64,000 bases of DNA from Vibrio sinensis (GCF_003605645.1 NZ_QVMU01000014.1:47496-111495); one strand, 5' to 3'. Numbered from the stretch's first letter, positions 8,970-18,640 are shown. Numbers and translations are program-made. The notes: generated by a model not told the origin, from the sequence alone.

Positions 8970-9902
8970 TCACGCGCGATATTTTTCATCTGTCAAAGAT
9001 TCCTTGCGAGAAATTATTTTCACCAAAAGTTCTTTAGGGTTCTTTAAGTAAAAACTCGTTCTTTTGGGAAGCATCGTAATATGCCCATTCAATAATGTAT
9101 TGAATATGTGTTTATAATCTTCTAGCGTTAAAATTTTTCTATACAGTTTTATTAACTTGTAAACGGAGTTTGTTTCCGTTTTTATGTTATTTTTTGCAAT
9201 GTATTCCAAGCGTCTTTTCTCAACATTAAATCGAGCTTGAGTTACTTCCGGATTAAAGTTAACGGTTAATGTGCCTTTACCCCTAGTGACGCAATAGATA
9301 CTTTGCTTGCTAACCTTGATTGATTTTGCACTATGACCAGATACCATCGAAAACATCACATCGTTAGAGGCAATAACAGAGTCAAAATACAATCCATGCT
9401 GCTTAATGAAATGGGTTGAAAAAACCTTACTCCAAGGAACTAAGAAGTGATAACGTAATTCTTCATCACCAAGTGCAATATGTTGATTCACCAAATTTTC
9501 ATATAGGTGATGGCGATCTGATGCCTCTCCTGTAATATCACATTGGCTTTTCGGTGAAAAATAGGTGATATCATCAAATGAAATCATGTCATCCAAAATA
9601 TAGAATGCATTTTCTATGAAAAAATCATCGGCATCAGCAAACAAGGTGTATTCTGAGTCCATATATTTCAATGCAATATTTCTCGCCGCGCCAGCACCTT
9701 TGTTTCCAGAGTCATTATTAAAGAACCGAATAGCGAGCCCACTGTACTTATCTATAAAACACTGTTCTTCCAATGGATTGCGGCTATTATCATCGACGAT
9801 GAGAACCTGTATATCCTCACGTTGCGGTATTGAAGCGAGTAAACGGTCTAAACCATTAGGGTTATTATAATGTGGAACCACCACGCTATATTTATAATTC
9901 AC
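8970..9902 (-). CDS. Glycosyltransferase family 2, exopolysaccharide
   Basis: 310 residues, GT-A fold. The sequence opens YSVVVPHYNNPNGLDRLLAS, then VLIVDDNSRN near residue 33, NKGAGAARNIAL near 67 and the metal-binding triad in LFADADDFFI near 88. The C-terminal third is basic and helical and may contact the membrane. It lies between the BY-kinase gene (18-bp gap) and ugd (41-bp gap). Being the first transferase after the export genes it may add the second sugar, but that order is inference. Confidence 0.85.
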   Translation of the reverse strand: MNYKYSVVVPHYNNPNGLDRLLASIPQREDIQVLIVDDNSRNPLEEQCFIDKYSGLAIRFFNNDSGNKGAGAARNIALKYMDSEYTLFADADDFFIENAFYILDDMISFDDITYFSPKSQCDITGEASDRHHLYENLVNQHIALGDEELRYHFLVPWSKVFSTHFIKQHGLYFDSVIASNDVMFSMVSGHSAKSIKVSKQSIYCVTRGKGTLTVNFNPEVTQARFNVEKRRLEYIAKNNIKTETNSVYKLIKLYRKILTLEDYKHIFNTLLNGHITMLPKRTSFYLKNPKELLVKIISRKESLTDEKYRA

Positions 9903-9920
9903 TTTATTTGCTCACCATGA

Positions 9921-12140
9921 TTAAGATACATTGGCACTTTCTTGCTTATGATCAGACTCATAGACATAGTCACCATAAACATATTCATGCTTGCTGCTTT
10001 TTTCTCTTATTTGATTTAGCAATATTCCATCCAATCTGACATCGTGAGAAATAAAGCGTGAGATGGTGTTTTTCAACGTCGCTAAACGTGTGCTCGATGC
10101 TTTAACAACGATAAGCACCTTACCCGTCAATTTACTAATGATCATTGTATCGCTGACAACCAACGCGGGTGGTGTATCAATAATGATCCTGTCAAATCGC
10201 TCTTCAAACTTGGCAAGCAAATGAGCGAAACCCTCTGAGCTTAATAGCTCTTGTGGATTAGGTGTCGGCATTCCCGAGGGAACCACGAACAACCCTGATT
10301 TTTCATCTTTGAAAATACACTCTTCAATACTGGTATTCATGACAAGGTGATTAGTTAACCCAGGCTTAAAACGTTTGTGTCCAAACCTCTCAGCGATAGT
10401 CGGCTTCCTAAGATCACAGTCAATGAGCAGAACACGCTCCATTTTCGAAAACGCTAGGGCGAGATTTATCGCACATGTTGTTTTCCCCTCCCCAGGCAAC
10501 GAAGAAGAAACAGCAAATAACTTTGAATCATTGTTCGATAGTGATAAAGCGGTGCGAGCTGAACGAATCGACTCATTGAAAGCCACAAATTTATCATTAT
10601 GAAAAATTTCACTATCAAGATTCTTCTTGCCCTTAGGTTTCTTGACCTTAGGGATACCACCAATAGGGATTAGACCTAACTTCTCTTCACAGTGCTTAAC
10701 GGATGTTAAGGTGTTATTCAAAGCATCATTAAGTAAAACGACCGAAAGAGCTGTTAAAAACGCAGCCATAAAACCAATCACAACAATAAGGCGTTTATTC
10801 GGTTTACTCGGATACTGGGGCGCGATGGCAACATCGGTAAAACGTGCATTTCGAGATTCGAAATCGCTGGTCGCCGTTGTCTCTTTTTGACGATTCAAAA
10901 AGACATTCAATATATTTCGGTTTGTTTCTTCTTCTCGAACTAAAGCTTCATACTGACGTTTTTTAACCGTTAACTGCTGGAATTCACTTTTCTTCTTTTC
11001 AAGCTCTTTCGCAATTAAGCTCTCTTGCACACGAACTGCTTGCAGCTCTTTACCGATCCCAAGCACAAGTTGGTTTAGTAATTGCCTTAACTGCTGATCG
11101 ATATTTGCTCGCTTCGCTGTTATCGACTGCATGCGTTCATGCTTAGGGCCGTATACTTTTGATAGCTCTGTAAGATCCTTGTTTGCTTCAGCGAGTAAAC
11201 TGCGCAAATTGATCACTTGAGGGTGCTTAGATATTTCAGAAATCGTTGATACATCACCTGGTGATACTCGTTTACTCGTACGTAAAGTACTGTAAGCCGA
11301 TTCAAGTTCGATGCGTCGGTCTGTAACGCTGCTTAAGCGCAAAATTAGGTCATTGATAACCGTACTGGCTTGTACATCAATGCCACTGTCATCAACCAAT
11401 TTTTCTCGTGCTAAGAACTCCAATAAAGCGAATTCAGATTTTTGGAGCTGCTCTTGCAACTCACCCATACGGCCAGATATCCACTTTGATGCTTGCTCTG
11501 TCGTCAGCAACCTCGCTTCTAAACCTTCATTGATGTAGGCCTCTCCAACGGCATTAGCAATATCAGCGGCCAGTTGAGCGTTTTCTGATTCAAACGAAAT
11601 ACGAACTAACTGAGTTTTACGAATCGGATTGATCGATAAACGGCTCCGAAAATGGCCTAACACTGAATGTCGAACTTTTTGATCGAGTGCCTCTTGTGAA
11701 ACAGGCTCCGCGGGATTTTCAGAACTAAATATAGGTAATGAGTAAATCGTCTCTTTAATCTGTGCTGTCAGCGATTGCTCCTTGGCCAAATCGCGATTGA
11801 ATTCTGGGTTTTGGCGCAAATTCAATTGACTGATCACACGTTCGGCAATGCTACGTGACTTCAAAATTTCAAATTGAGTTAAATAATATTCCTGTTGGCT
11901 GGAATCAATGCCAACGACTTCTTCAATTGAAATCGCATTGGTGCTTTTCGACTCAATCAGTAACGTTGCCGTTGCGATATAGGTCGGCTTAATAGAGAGC
12001 ACGAACAAAATCACAATCGTGGTGACTAGTGTGGTAAAAAGTGCAATTTTTAGCCAATTTCTTTTCAAGAGAACAATATATTTTCCTACGTCTATTGATT
12101 CACTTTCTGTTTGGCTCTGTTCTTTGCTTAATAACTTCAT
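9921..12140 (-). CDS. Wzc-like chain-length determinant / BY-type protein tyrosine kinase
   Basis: 739 residues. Residues about 15-60 form a cytoplasmic end plus first membrane helix (IALFTTLVTTIVILFVLSI), followed by a Wzz-type periplasmic domain with long coiled coils (about 200-420), a second membrane helix (about 448-468), then the cytoplasmic kinase. Kinase motifs: Walker A SLPGEGKTTCAINLA, Walker A' LLIDCDLRKPT, Walker B IIIDTPPALVV. The C-terminus has a tyrosine cluster (HEYVYGDYVYESD) for autophosphorylation. It controls polymer length and export with the Wza-like protein encoded just upstream. Length and arrangement match E. coli Wzc (720) and Vibrio VpsO/CpsC-type proteins. Confidence 0.92.
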   Translation of the reverse strand: MKLLSKEQSQTESESIDVGKYIVLLKRNWLKIALFTTLVTTIVILFVLSIKPTYIATATLLIESKSTNAISIEEVVGIDSSQQEYYLTQFEILKSRSIAERVISQLNLRQNPEFNRDLAKEQSLTAQIKETIYSLPIFSSENPAEPVSQEALDQKVRHSVLGHFRSRLSINPIRKTQLVRISFESENAQLAADIANAVGEAYINEGLEARLLTTEQASKWISGRMGELQEQLQKSEFALLEFLAREKLVDDSGIDVQASTVINDLILRLSSVTDRRIELESAYSTLRTSKRVSPGDVSTISEISKHPQVINLRSLLAEANKDLTELSKVYGPKHERMQSITAKRANIDQQLRQLLNQLVLGIGKELQAVRVQESLIAKELEKKKSEFQQLTVKKRQYEALVREEETNRNILNVFLNRQKETTATSDFESRNARFTDVAIAPQYPSKPNKRLIVVIGFMAAFLTALSVVLLNDALNNTLTSVKHCEEKLGLIPIGGIPKVKKPKGKKNLDSEIFHNDKFVAFNESIRSARTALSLSNNDSKLFAVSSSLPGEGKTTCAINLALAFSKMERVLLIDCDLRKPTIAERFGHKRFKPGLTNHLVMNTSIEECIFKDEKSGLFVVPSGMPTPNPQELLSSEGFAHLLAKFEERFDRIIIDTPPALVVSDTMIISKLTGKVLIVVKASSTRLATLKNTISRFISHDVRLDGILLNQIREKSSKHEYVYGDYVYESDHKQESANVS

Positions 12141-12187
12141 GCTTTCCCTAACGATCCAAAAGACCTACTCATCAACATTGACACTAT

Positions 12188-12781
12188 TTACCAGAATGAA
12201 GCCACGACATGAATCGTGTCTCCTGGTTTAATAACCTGATATAACTCAGCCTCTATTTCTGTGTTTTTTTCGAATTCTTTGGCCAGTTGGTTCGAATTTA
12301 AATTCTTATATTGTTCTGTCTCACTAGATTTAGTTCGATACGCTTTAGCACTGCGACGATATTTACTCATCACCCCACCCGCCAACGAAATCGCTTTTTG
12401 TACCGTTAAACCTGGTTCATACTCATATCCACCAGGACGATTTACTAGGCCATTAATGTAAACATTTCGGTACTTAACAATCGCGACATTCACTTTCGGA
12501 TCAATAAGATAATCACCTCTCAATCCGGAGGAAATATAGTCCTGAACTTGGCCTAGGGACTTTCCGCCAATTTTTATCTCTCCAAGATATGGGTAATCGA
12601 TTACTTCACGGTTATCTATTTTTTGTTCCGATATAGTTAAGCTCTCCTCTCCATATACGACGATGCTAATCACATCTCCTGGACCTAGCTTATATAACTC
12701 ACTCGCGCTTGCTTTAAATATCCCTAAAGAGACGAAGCTCAATATAAGTATGTTAATTAATCGACTGACCAATTTTTTCAC
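12188..12781 (-). CDS. Short Wza-like polysaccharide export protein (Poly_export + SLBB)
   Basis: 197 residues. A signal peptide (to about residue 26, SASA) precedes a Poly_export domain beginning YKLGPGDVISIVVYGEESLT and an SLBB domain with VYINGLVNRPGGYEYEPGLTVQKA. The signal has no lipobox cysteine, and the protein is about half the length of Wza (about 380), lacking the C-terminal amphipathic helix that forms the outer-membrane pore. It is therefore probably a periplasmic channel part that needs another protein for the outer-membrane step. It sits between the initiating transferase (15-bp gap) and the BY-kinase (47-bp gap), the usual order of Vibrio exopolysaccharide operons. Confidence 0.88.
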   Translation of the reverse strand: MKKLVSRLINILILSFVSLGIFKASASELYKLGPGDVISIVVYGEESLTISEQKIDNREVIDYPYLGEIKIGGKSLGQVQDYISSGLRGDYLIDPKVNVAIVKYRNVYINGLVNRPGGYEYEPGLTVQKAISLAGGVMSKYRRSAKAYRTKSSETEQYKNLNSNQLAKEFEKNTEIEAELYQVIKPGDTIHVVASFW

Positions 12782-12796
12782 CCAACTTTGTCTTGG

Positions 12797-14215
12797 TTAA
12801 TATGCGGTTTTACTAATGAAGCCTTTGAAAATGGTTAGGAATATAATTTTGATATCTAACCAAAGAGACCATTTACGAATATAGATAAGGTCGAATTCAA
12901 TTCGCTTTTCCATTTTCTCTAACGTGTCTGTTTCACCTCGGTAGCCATTAATTTGAGCCCAACCTGTAATGCCCGGTTTCACTTTGTGGCGAAGCATGTA
13001 TTTATCAACGATCTTTCGATATTCTTCATTGTGAGAAACTGCATGGGGGCGAGGGCCGACGATGGACATCCTCCCCTGAAGTACATTAATGAATTGGGGT
13101 AACTCATCTAACGATGTACGACGAATAAAAGCCCCAAAGCGCGTTACTCTAGGATCGCCTTTGGTAGCCTGTTTAACGACAGCTCCGTTATCCATTGCCC
13201 TCATAGAACGAAACTTCCAGACTCTTATTTGTTTTCCATCGATGCCATAACGATTTTGTTTGAAGATAATAGGGCCTGGGGAAGAAGCCTTTACCCCAAT
13301 AGCAACAGCCAATAACACTGGGCTTATCATTAGTAAAATCAACGACGAAACAACAATATCTTCCAAGCGCTTAATGAAAGTAGACATGCCATAAAATGGC
13401 GTATCGTGGATGCTAAGCGTCGGAATAGAGCCAACATTGCGCCAACGCGATTGAATCAAGTCATATGTAAAGAAATCCGGAACAATGTAGACTCGAGCAG
13501 TACTGTCAGAGAAATAATTAATCACGTCCTTAATGCGTCGAGAGGCTTTCATTGGCAGAGCGACATATACATGACGAAAATTTCGTTCTTTCGCCATTTC
13601 TAATGCATCATTAATTGACCCACATAAAGGAAAAGATAAATCATCCGGTAATCGTTCAGGAGAGCGGTCATCAAAAATACCAATAAGCTTAATACCATGT
13701 TGACGGCTACTTTCGATCTCTTTAGCTAACGCAATGCCAGCCGAGGTTGCTCCAATAATTATGCTCTTTTGCTCGTATGAATCAGCCTTAACTATCGATT
13801 TATACTTAGTAATTGAATAGCGGTAAAGCCCCAGCAAAATTGGTGTTGCTACAAACCATGACGTTATCGCTATACGTGAAAAATTCTGGGTAATTTTCAA
13901 ACCGAAAGCAACGATCAAAAGTAAGGCGATAGTAAAAACCCAAGATAAAACAATAGGGCCAATAACATAACGAATAGAATACAGAGAGGGAGAGTTATAG
14001 ACACCCAGTAACTCAGCCATAACACTAAAGCACACGATAGCAATCGTCGTCGCTAGAATATAATGTATATTTACATGGCCAACATACAGAGCCGACACAG
14101 CAAAAATCATCAATGCGATGATTAATGCATCGACTACTCTGTAAGCTAAAATATGCTCTTCACCATGACTCTTAATGACGCCCACGTCTCTCATAACTGA
14201 GTATTCCTTGCTCAT
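12797..14215 (-). CDS. Undecaprenyl-phosphate sugar phosphotransferase (WcaJ/polyprenyl glycosylphosphotransferase)
   Basis: 472 residues and the first gene of the operon. Five N-terminal hydrophobic segments (four near residues 25-125 plus one at about 280-305) surround a CoA-binding-like Rossmann region (SIIIGATSAGIALAKEIESS). The C-terminal catalytic sugar-transferase domain shows KRLEDIVVSSLILLMISPVL, VWKFRSMRAMD, TRFGAFIRRTSLDELPQ, GRMSIVGPRP and KPGITGWAQINGYRGETDT. It transfers a hexose-1-phosphate, usually glucose, to undecaprenyl phosphate to start repeat-unit synthesis. An alternative start (Met8, 14194) follows AGGAA at about 10 nt, so the N-terminus is uncertain by seven residues. 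Confidence 0.92.
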   Translation of the reverse strand: MSKEYSVMRDVGVIKSHGEEHILAYRVVDALIIALMIFAVSALYVGHVNIHYILATTIAIVCFSVMAELLGVYNSPSLYSIRYVIGPIVLSWVFTIALLLIVAFGLKITQNFSRIAITSWFVATPILLGLYRYSITKYKSIVKADSYEQKSIIIGATSAGIALAKEIESSRQHGIKLIGIFDDRSPERLPDDLSFPLCGSINDALEMAKERNFRHVYVALPMKASRRIKDVINYFSDSTARVYIVPDFFTYDLIQSRWRNVGSIPTLSIHDTPFYGMSTFIKRLEDIVVSSLILLMISPVLLAVAIGVKASSPGPIIFKQNRYGIDGKQIRVWKFRSMRAMDNGAVVKQATKGDPRVTRFGAFIRRTSLDELPQFINVLQGRMSIVGPRPHAVSHNEEYRKIVDKYMLRHKVKPGITGWAQINGYRGETDTLEKMEKRIEFDLIYIRKWSLWLDIKIIFLTIFKGFISKTAY

Positions 14216-14768
14216 TCATTAAATACGTAGGCAGCAGACACATCTAGTTTGAATGCAATCGCCATCAGAATTTAATCTAACTTTACAAATTCGAGGACAT
14301 ATTCTGAGTTTTTTTGAATTAAAAACAAATGACAATAATAACCTTATTAATCATTATCCAACTTTTAAGATTGCAAGATTTCCAATTACTGAGAATGCGA
14401 CAATTAAATCAATAATATTATCTATTAGTAAGTTTTATCTCATTATTAATAACTAGTTTTAAATGCATTAAATCATATAAACCTAGCACTTTGTAACCAT
14501 ATATTTTTTACTTGATAATTAATTTTAATCAAATAACTTCTTATAGATATTTTAATAAAATATGACTTGTTACATATTCAATATTTTCATGCCTTACCTA
14601 GAGAGAAGTTAGTTTTTTACTCTCACAATGGAAAAGTGCAGAATTCCGAGTTTCATCCCTGAGGTAATTTGGGAGAATCATCCTGTATGATTTTTATTCT
14701 ATTTCAATATCGTTTAGCACAAGAGTGTATCCGTTACCAAAGAGAGGTATAGGGTATAAGTATAGATA
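14216..14768. other. AT-rich non-coding region upstream of the exopolysaccharide operon
   Basis: About 550 bp between the first exopolysaccharide gene and the pstB terminator. It is strongly AT-rich between 14290 and 14590 and must contain the promoter of the minus-strand operon. I see no convincing ORF, no JUMPstart/ops element (GGCGGTAG) and no clear sigma-70 hexamer pair that I would commit to. The composition would suit H-NS binding and control by VpsR/VpsT-type regulators, but no site is identified. Confidence 0.6.
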
Positions 14769-14795
14769 CAAAAAAGCCCCTCAAAAATGAGGGGC
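14769..14795 (-). terminator. pstB: Rho-independent terminator of the pst operon
   Basis: GCCCCTC (14776-14782) and GAGGGGC (14789-14795) form a perfect 7-bp GC-rich stem with a 6-nt loop. On the minus strand it is followed by six T residues. It lies about 50 bp after the pstB stop. Confidence 0.9.
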
Positions 14796-14846
14796 AAAAT
14801 TTACCATCGCTTATAGTTATGCTTATTTAACTTGTACTTAGCTTTC

Positions 14847-15596
14847 TTAGCCAAAATCACCATTAACGTAACCTTTAGTGCGATCATCTTTTGGTGTGCT
14901 AAAAATTGCCTGTGTATCATCATGCTCAACCAACTCCCCCATTAGGAAGAATGCAGTTCGATCTGAGATACGTCTCGCTTGCTGCATGGAGTGCGTCACG
15001 ATCACTATCGTATAATTCTTCTTGAGCTCTTCCATTAACTCCTCAATCTTATGAGTTGCGATAGGGTCAAGTGCCGATGTCGGTTCATCCATCAAAATCA
15101 CATCCGGTTCCATTGCGATGGTTCTCGCAATACAAAGGCGCTGTTGTTGCCCGCCAGATAAGCCGAATGCGTGGGATTTAAGACGGTCTTTAACTTCATT
15201 CCATAGTGCTGCGCTGCGTAATGAACGCTCTACGACCTCATCGATGTGCTTTTTATCTTTGATTCCTTGAGCACGTAAGCCATAGGCGACATTTTCGTAA
15301 ATACTCATTGGAAATGGGTTTGGCTTTTGGAAAACCATTCCAACTTTAATTCGTAGATCAGCGACATCAATATTTCCGTAAATGTCTTCGCCATCCATTG
15401 CCAATTTACCAGTAATCTTAACACCCTCGATCAAATCGTTCATACGATTTAGACAGCGCAGTAACGTCGATTTACCACAACCAGATGGCCCAATCAGCGC
15501 TGTTACTTGACGAACAGGGATAGGAAGGTTGATTGATTTTAACGCTTGGTTTTCACCATAGAATAGGTTCAGGTTTTCAATATTAAACTTGTTCAT
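14847..15596 (-). CDS. pstB: Phosphate ABC transporter ATP-binding protein PstB
   Basis: 249 residues from Met at 15596 ([19 protein letters not shown]); an in-frame ATG nine bases upstream is possible. ABC ATPase motifs: Walker [18 protein letters not shown]-loop [12 protein letters not shown], signature LSGGQQQRL, Walker [14 protein letters not shown] and switch His in [25 protein letters not shown] is diagnostic for PstB. It powers high-affinity phosphate import through PstA/PstC at the cytoplasmic membrane and in the family also passes the phosphate signal to PhoR through PhoU. No phoU follows in this window. Last gene of pstSCAB. Confidence 0.96.
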   Translation of the reverse strand: MNKFNIENLNLFYGENQALKSINLPIPVRQVTALIGPSGCGKSTLLRCLNRMNDLIEGVKITGKLAMDGEDIYGNIDVADLRIKVGMVFQKPNPFPMSIYENVAYGLRAQGIKDKKHIDEVVERSLRSAALWNEVKDRLKSHAFGLSGGQQQRLCIARTIAMEPDVILMDEPTSALDPIATHKIEELMEELKKNYTIVIVTHSMQQARRISDRTAFFLMGELVEHDDTQAIFSTPKDDRTKGYVNGDFG

Positions 15597-15635
15597 ACAT
15601 GTCATCTCTTAAATCTTCTAATTCGAGCCGTTTGA

Positions 15636-16511
15636 TTAGTAATTCGCAGTGCTAAATCGACTCGCGATAAGTTTGGTTATCGTATTGATAAGTAAGACAA
15701 CAACAATTAATACTGTCGCTGTACCATAAGCCTGATTCCATTCTTCAATGGTAAAAAGCTCTGTTGTCAGTTTATATAGGTGTACTGTCAGCGTTCGACC
15801 AGAGTCCATCAGTGAATCAGGTATACGTGCGACCATACCTGCGGTTAAAAATACAGGTGCTGATTCGCCGATGACACGACCAATACTCAAAATTACTGAC
15901 GTAATAATCCCCGGCATCGCGCTTGGCAATATCAAACGCCAAATTGTATATATCTTTGATGCGCCTAAACCGAATGAACCCTCTCGGTACGTTTGAGGCA
16001 CTGCCATCAATGCTTCTTCAGTAGTACGAATGATCACCGGAAGAATCAGGATACTCAGTGTTAAAGCACCTGAGAGTATTGAAAATCCAAGTCCAAGAAC
16101 CCCAACAAAGAAAGTCATACCAAAAAGACCAAAGATGATCGATGGAATACCCGCTAATGATTCTGTACAAAAACGGATGATTTTCACTAATTTACTACCA
16201 ATTTTGGCATATTCAGTAAGATAAATGGCCGTCATAATGCCAAGAGGCGCAGCTATCGCAATAGAAGAAAGCACCATATAAAGTGTGGCTACAATCATTG
16301 GGAAGATGCCTTGCTCATCCCCCGTTCGAGTGTAGTCATCCGTAATAAAGTTCCAATCAACATGCTGCAATCCATTCGATAGAATGTACCACATGATCCA
16401 GAATAAGAAGCCTACCGTTAAGGCCGCTGCGCCCCATATGAAGCCACTGAAAATAGCGTCTTTAAACTGGCGAGCTTGTTTTAATTTTGTTCGATCCATA
16501 ATAGTTACCAT
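15636..16511 (-). CDS. pstA: Phosphate ABC transporter permease PstA
   Basis: 291 residues with about six membrane helices and the binding-protein-dependent permease loop (EAL motif) EEALMAVPQTYREGSFGLGASK near residues 170-190. TTELFTIEEWNQAYGTATVL near the C-terminus and an N-terminal basic stretch fit PstA. It forms the inner-membrane channel with PstC. Ten bases separate it from pstC and about 40 from pstB. A second ATG four codons in (16499) is an alternative start. Confidence 0.95.
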   Translation of the reverse strand: MVTIMDRTKLKQARQFKDAIFSGFIWGAAALTVGFLFWIMWYILSNGLQHVDWNFITDDYTRTGDEQGIFPMIVATLYMVLSSIAIAAPLGIMTAIYLTEYAKIGSKLVKIIRFCTESLAGIPSIIFGLFGMTFFVGVLGLGFSILSGALTLSILILPVIIRTTEEALMAVPQTYREGSFGLGASKIYTIWRLILPSAMPGIITSVILSIGRVIGESAPVFLTAGMVARIPDSLMDSGRTLTVHLYKLTTELFTIEEWNQAYGTATVLIVVVLLINTITKLIASRFSTANY

Positions 16512-16521
16512 TAACCCGCGA

Positions 16522-17454
16522 TTACTTCGCTTTTTCTCTGTTTAGGTAAAGTAGCGCTGCGTTCAACATCATGATGAATGCCAATAAGACAACACCAGTC
16601 GCATAAAGAGCATTGGCGTGAACACCACTTGCGTACGACATTTCAATAGCGATGTTTGCTGTCAGTGTTCGTGCTGAATCTAGGATTCCCTCAGGCATCG
16701 CGGGTGCATTCCCCATAACCATGATAATGGCCATTGTTTCACCAAGGGCACGTCCGATACCTAAAATCACACCGGTCATAATTCCCGACCGAGCGGCTGG
16801 TACCAACAATTTAAAAATGGTGAATATCTTAGATGCACCTAGTGCTAATGAGCCCTCTTTGTAAGCTCTCGGAACTGCGCGGATAGAGGTCTCTGAGACT
16901 GTAATTACCGTTGGTAGAATCATCACACCAAGGACAATAATTCCCGCCAGAATGGTGTTACCTGCTGGAACATCAAATATGTTTTGAATCAAAGGAACAA
17001 TGATGACCAAGCCAAAGAAGCCATACACCACCGATGGAATACCTGCGAGTAATTCAACGGCTGGACGAATAATATTCGCAAGCCATTTCGGCGCAATTTC
17101 TGCAATAAAAATAGCGGTTAGAACTCCAACAGGAACCCCAACAACCACAGCGCCAATTGTTGAAACAATAGAAGCAACAATCATGGTTGCAACACCATAA
17201 AGTGCAGGTGGTAACCAGTTTTGTCCTAATACGATGCCTGAAACGCCCACTTCTTGGAACGCTGGAATACTTTCTCGAATGATGAAATAAGCAATTATTG
17301 CTAGCGAAACGATACCGATAATGGCGCTAGTCAGAAACAAACCGTGAAAGATGCGCTCTTTCCAGTCAACTCGGCGCTTCTCACGTAGGCCAGGCTTGCT
17401 GATAGCTTTAGCATGAGTAGTCATAAGCTTTTCACTATTAGTTGCGATGGTCAT
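16522..17454 (-). CDS. pstC: Phosphate ABC transporter permease PstC
   Basis: 310 residues with about six membrane helices. The EAL-type cytoplasmic loop reads ETSIRAVPRAYKEGSLALGASK. PAVELLAGIPSVVYGFFGLV is characteristic of Pst permeases. It pairs with PstA. The start at 17454 is preceded by GAGATTTTATA. A 25-nt hairpin separates it from pstS, so its expression is likely lower than that of pstS. Confidence 0.95.
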   Translation of the reverse strand: MTIATNSEKLMTTHAKAISKPGLREKRRVDWKERIFHGLFLTSAIIGIVSLAIIAYFIIRESIPAFQEVGVSGIVLGQNWLPPALYGVATMIVASIVSTIGAVVVGVPVGVLTAIFIAEIAPKWLANIIRPAVELLAGIPSVVYGFFGLVIIVPLIQNIFDVPAGNTILAGIIVLGVMILPTVITVSETSIRAVPRAYKEGSLALGASKIFTIFKLLVPAARSGIMTGVILGIGRALGETMAIIMVMGNAPAMPEGILDSARTLTANIAIEMSYASGVHANALYATGVVLLAFIMMLNAALLYLNREKAK

Positions 17455-17501
17455 TATAAAATCTCACAGTTCACAAATAAGGAACTCTAGTGAAAGAAAG
17501 G

Positions 17502-17526
17502 GCTCAGCCCCAAATGTAGGCTGAGC
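17502..17526 (-). terminator. Intercistronic hairpin between pstS and pstC
   Basis: GCTCAGCC and GGCTGAGC form a perfect 8-bp stem with a 9-nt loop. On the minus-strand transcript it is followed by CCTTTCTTTC, a poor T-tract. It probably attenuates readthrough or protects the 3' end of pstS mRNA, giving more PstS than permease, as is common in binding-protein operons. Confidence 0.6.
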
Positions 17527-17548
17527 AAACTAAATATTAATTGAGGTA

Positions 17549-18370
17549 TTAGTTAACTGAGATGTAACCTTTGTTACCAACCAATGCTTGCGCTTCGTCA
17601 GTTAGCATCCAATCAAGGAACTTTTGCGTTTCAGTCGATGGCTTACCCTCTTTGTAAAGAACGAGGAAAGGGCGAGCGACTTTGTATGAACCATTTTTTA
17701 CGTTATCAACAGAAGCTTCTGTACCATCAATAGCAAGTGCATTCACTGACGCATCTACCGTCCCTAAAGAGATATATCCGATAGCATATGGGTTAGAGGC
17801 AACCATTGTTTTTAACGCACCATTGCCATTGGCAACTTGTGCACGTTGAGAAATAGCAGATACTTTCTTACCAGCTATTGTTTGTTTTAGTGACAAAATA
17901 TCTTCAAATGCACCACGTGTACCAGAGGCGGTGTCACGGGTGATTGTAACGATAGGTTTGTCAGCACCGCCAACATCTTTCCAGTTGGTAATATCACCTT
18001 TATAGATAGCAGTGACTTGCTCAGCCGTTAGCCCATCTAATGTATTCTTTGGGTTAACAACAACTGCAATACCATCACGAGCAACCACTTCTTCAATTAG
18101 ACTCGTTTCTTTTTCTGATTCTTTCAGGTTACGCGAAGACATCCCTAGGTCAGCACTGCCGTTTTTTGCAGCTTTTACACCAGCAGATGACCCTGGGCCT
18201 TGTACTTCAACGAATACCTCAGGGTTCAATTTCATATAAGTTTCTGAAAACACTTCCATCAATGGTGTAACACTACTAGAACCAACTGCTGAGATAGTTT
18301 CTTTTGCTAGTACAGGGGTTACTGTTAGCGTACCTAGTAGAGCGATGGCACCGATTACTGTCTTTTTCAT
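17549..18370 (-). CDS. pstS: Periplasmic phosphate-binding protein PstS
   Basis: 273 residues from the ATG at 18370, which has AAGGAT seven bases upstream and is followed at once by the signal peptide MKKTVIGAIALLGTLTVTPV (cleaved after ALA). A longer frame to 18499 would put 43 residues before the signal and is rejected. Phosphate-contact elements typical of the short PstS type are visible: AVGSSSVTPLME near the mature start, GPGSSAGVKAAKNGSADLGM, and TRDTASGTRGAFEDI. It captures phosphate in the periplasm and hands it to PstCA. First gene of the operon; a candidate Pho box lies upstream. Confidence 0.95.
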   Translation of the reverse strand: MKKTVIGAIALLGTLTVTPVLAKETISAVGSSSVTPLMEVFSETYMKLNPEVFVEVQGPGSSAGVKAAKNGSADLGMSSRNLKESEKETSLIEEVVARDGIAVVVNPKNTLDGLTAEQVTAIYKGDITNWKDVGGADKPIVTITRDTASGTRGAFEDILSLKQTIAGKKVSAISQRAQVANGNGALKTMVASNPYAIGYISLGTVDASVNALAIDGTEASVDNVKNGSYKVARPFLVLYKEGKPSTETQKFLDWMLTDEAQALVGNKGYISVN

Positions 18371-18428
18371 TACAATATCCTTTCTTGGCTTTTTGCCGTT
18401 GTGTTTTACTGGAACGATGCTCACTTTA

Positions 18429-18478
18429 GAGATGGAATATGACAGTTGTGTTTCACTTAGTTGAAGACTAGATGACAA
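18429..18478 (-). promoter_or_regulatory. pstS: Candidate Pho box upstream of pstS
   Basis: On the minus strand CTGTCAT (18439-18445) is an exact match to the PhoB half-site, and TTGTCAT (18472-18478) is a one-mismatch copy exactly 33 bp (three 11-bp PhoB steps) upstream. The intervening 11-mers match weakly. It lies 60-110 bp before the start codon. Phosphate-starvation induction of pstS by PhoB is expected from the family; the site assignment is inference. Confidence 0.45.
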
Positions 18479-18640
18479 GACTGAGTGTTTTTCACTCACC
18501 GATACGAATACCTACACGCTGTGTTTTTAGCGATTGATCTTTAATGGAGACAATACCGAATCGCCTTTTGAAACATGACGCACACAACGTAATGTATTGA
18601 TAATTTAAAATATTAGTTAATCAACGCACAAAATTTAGAC

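Noticed and set aside
14253..14456. 67-codon ORF in the AT-rich region upstream of the exopolysaccharide operon
   Set aside because: No Shine-Dalgarno, low-complexity Asn/Ile-rich product as expected from AT-rich non-coding DNA.
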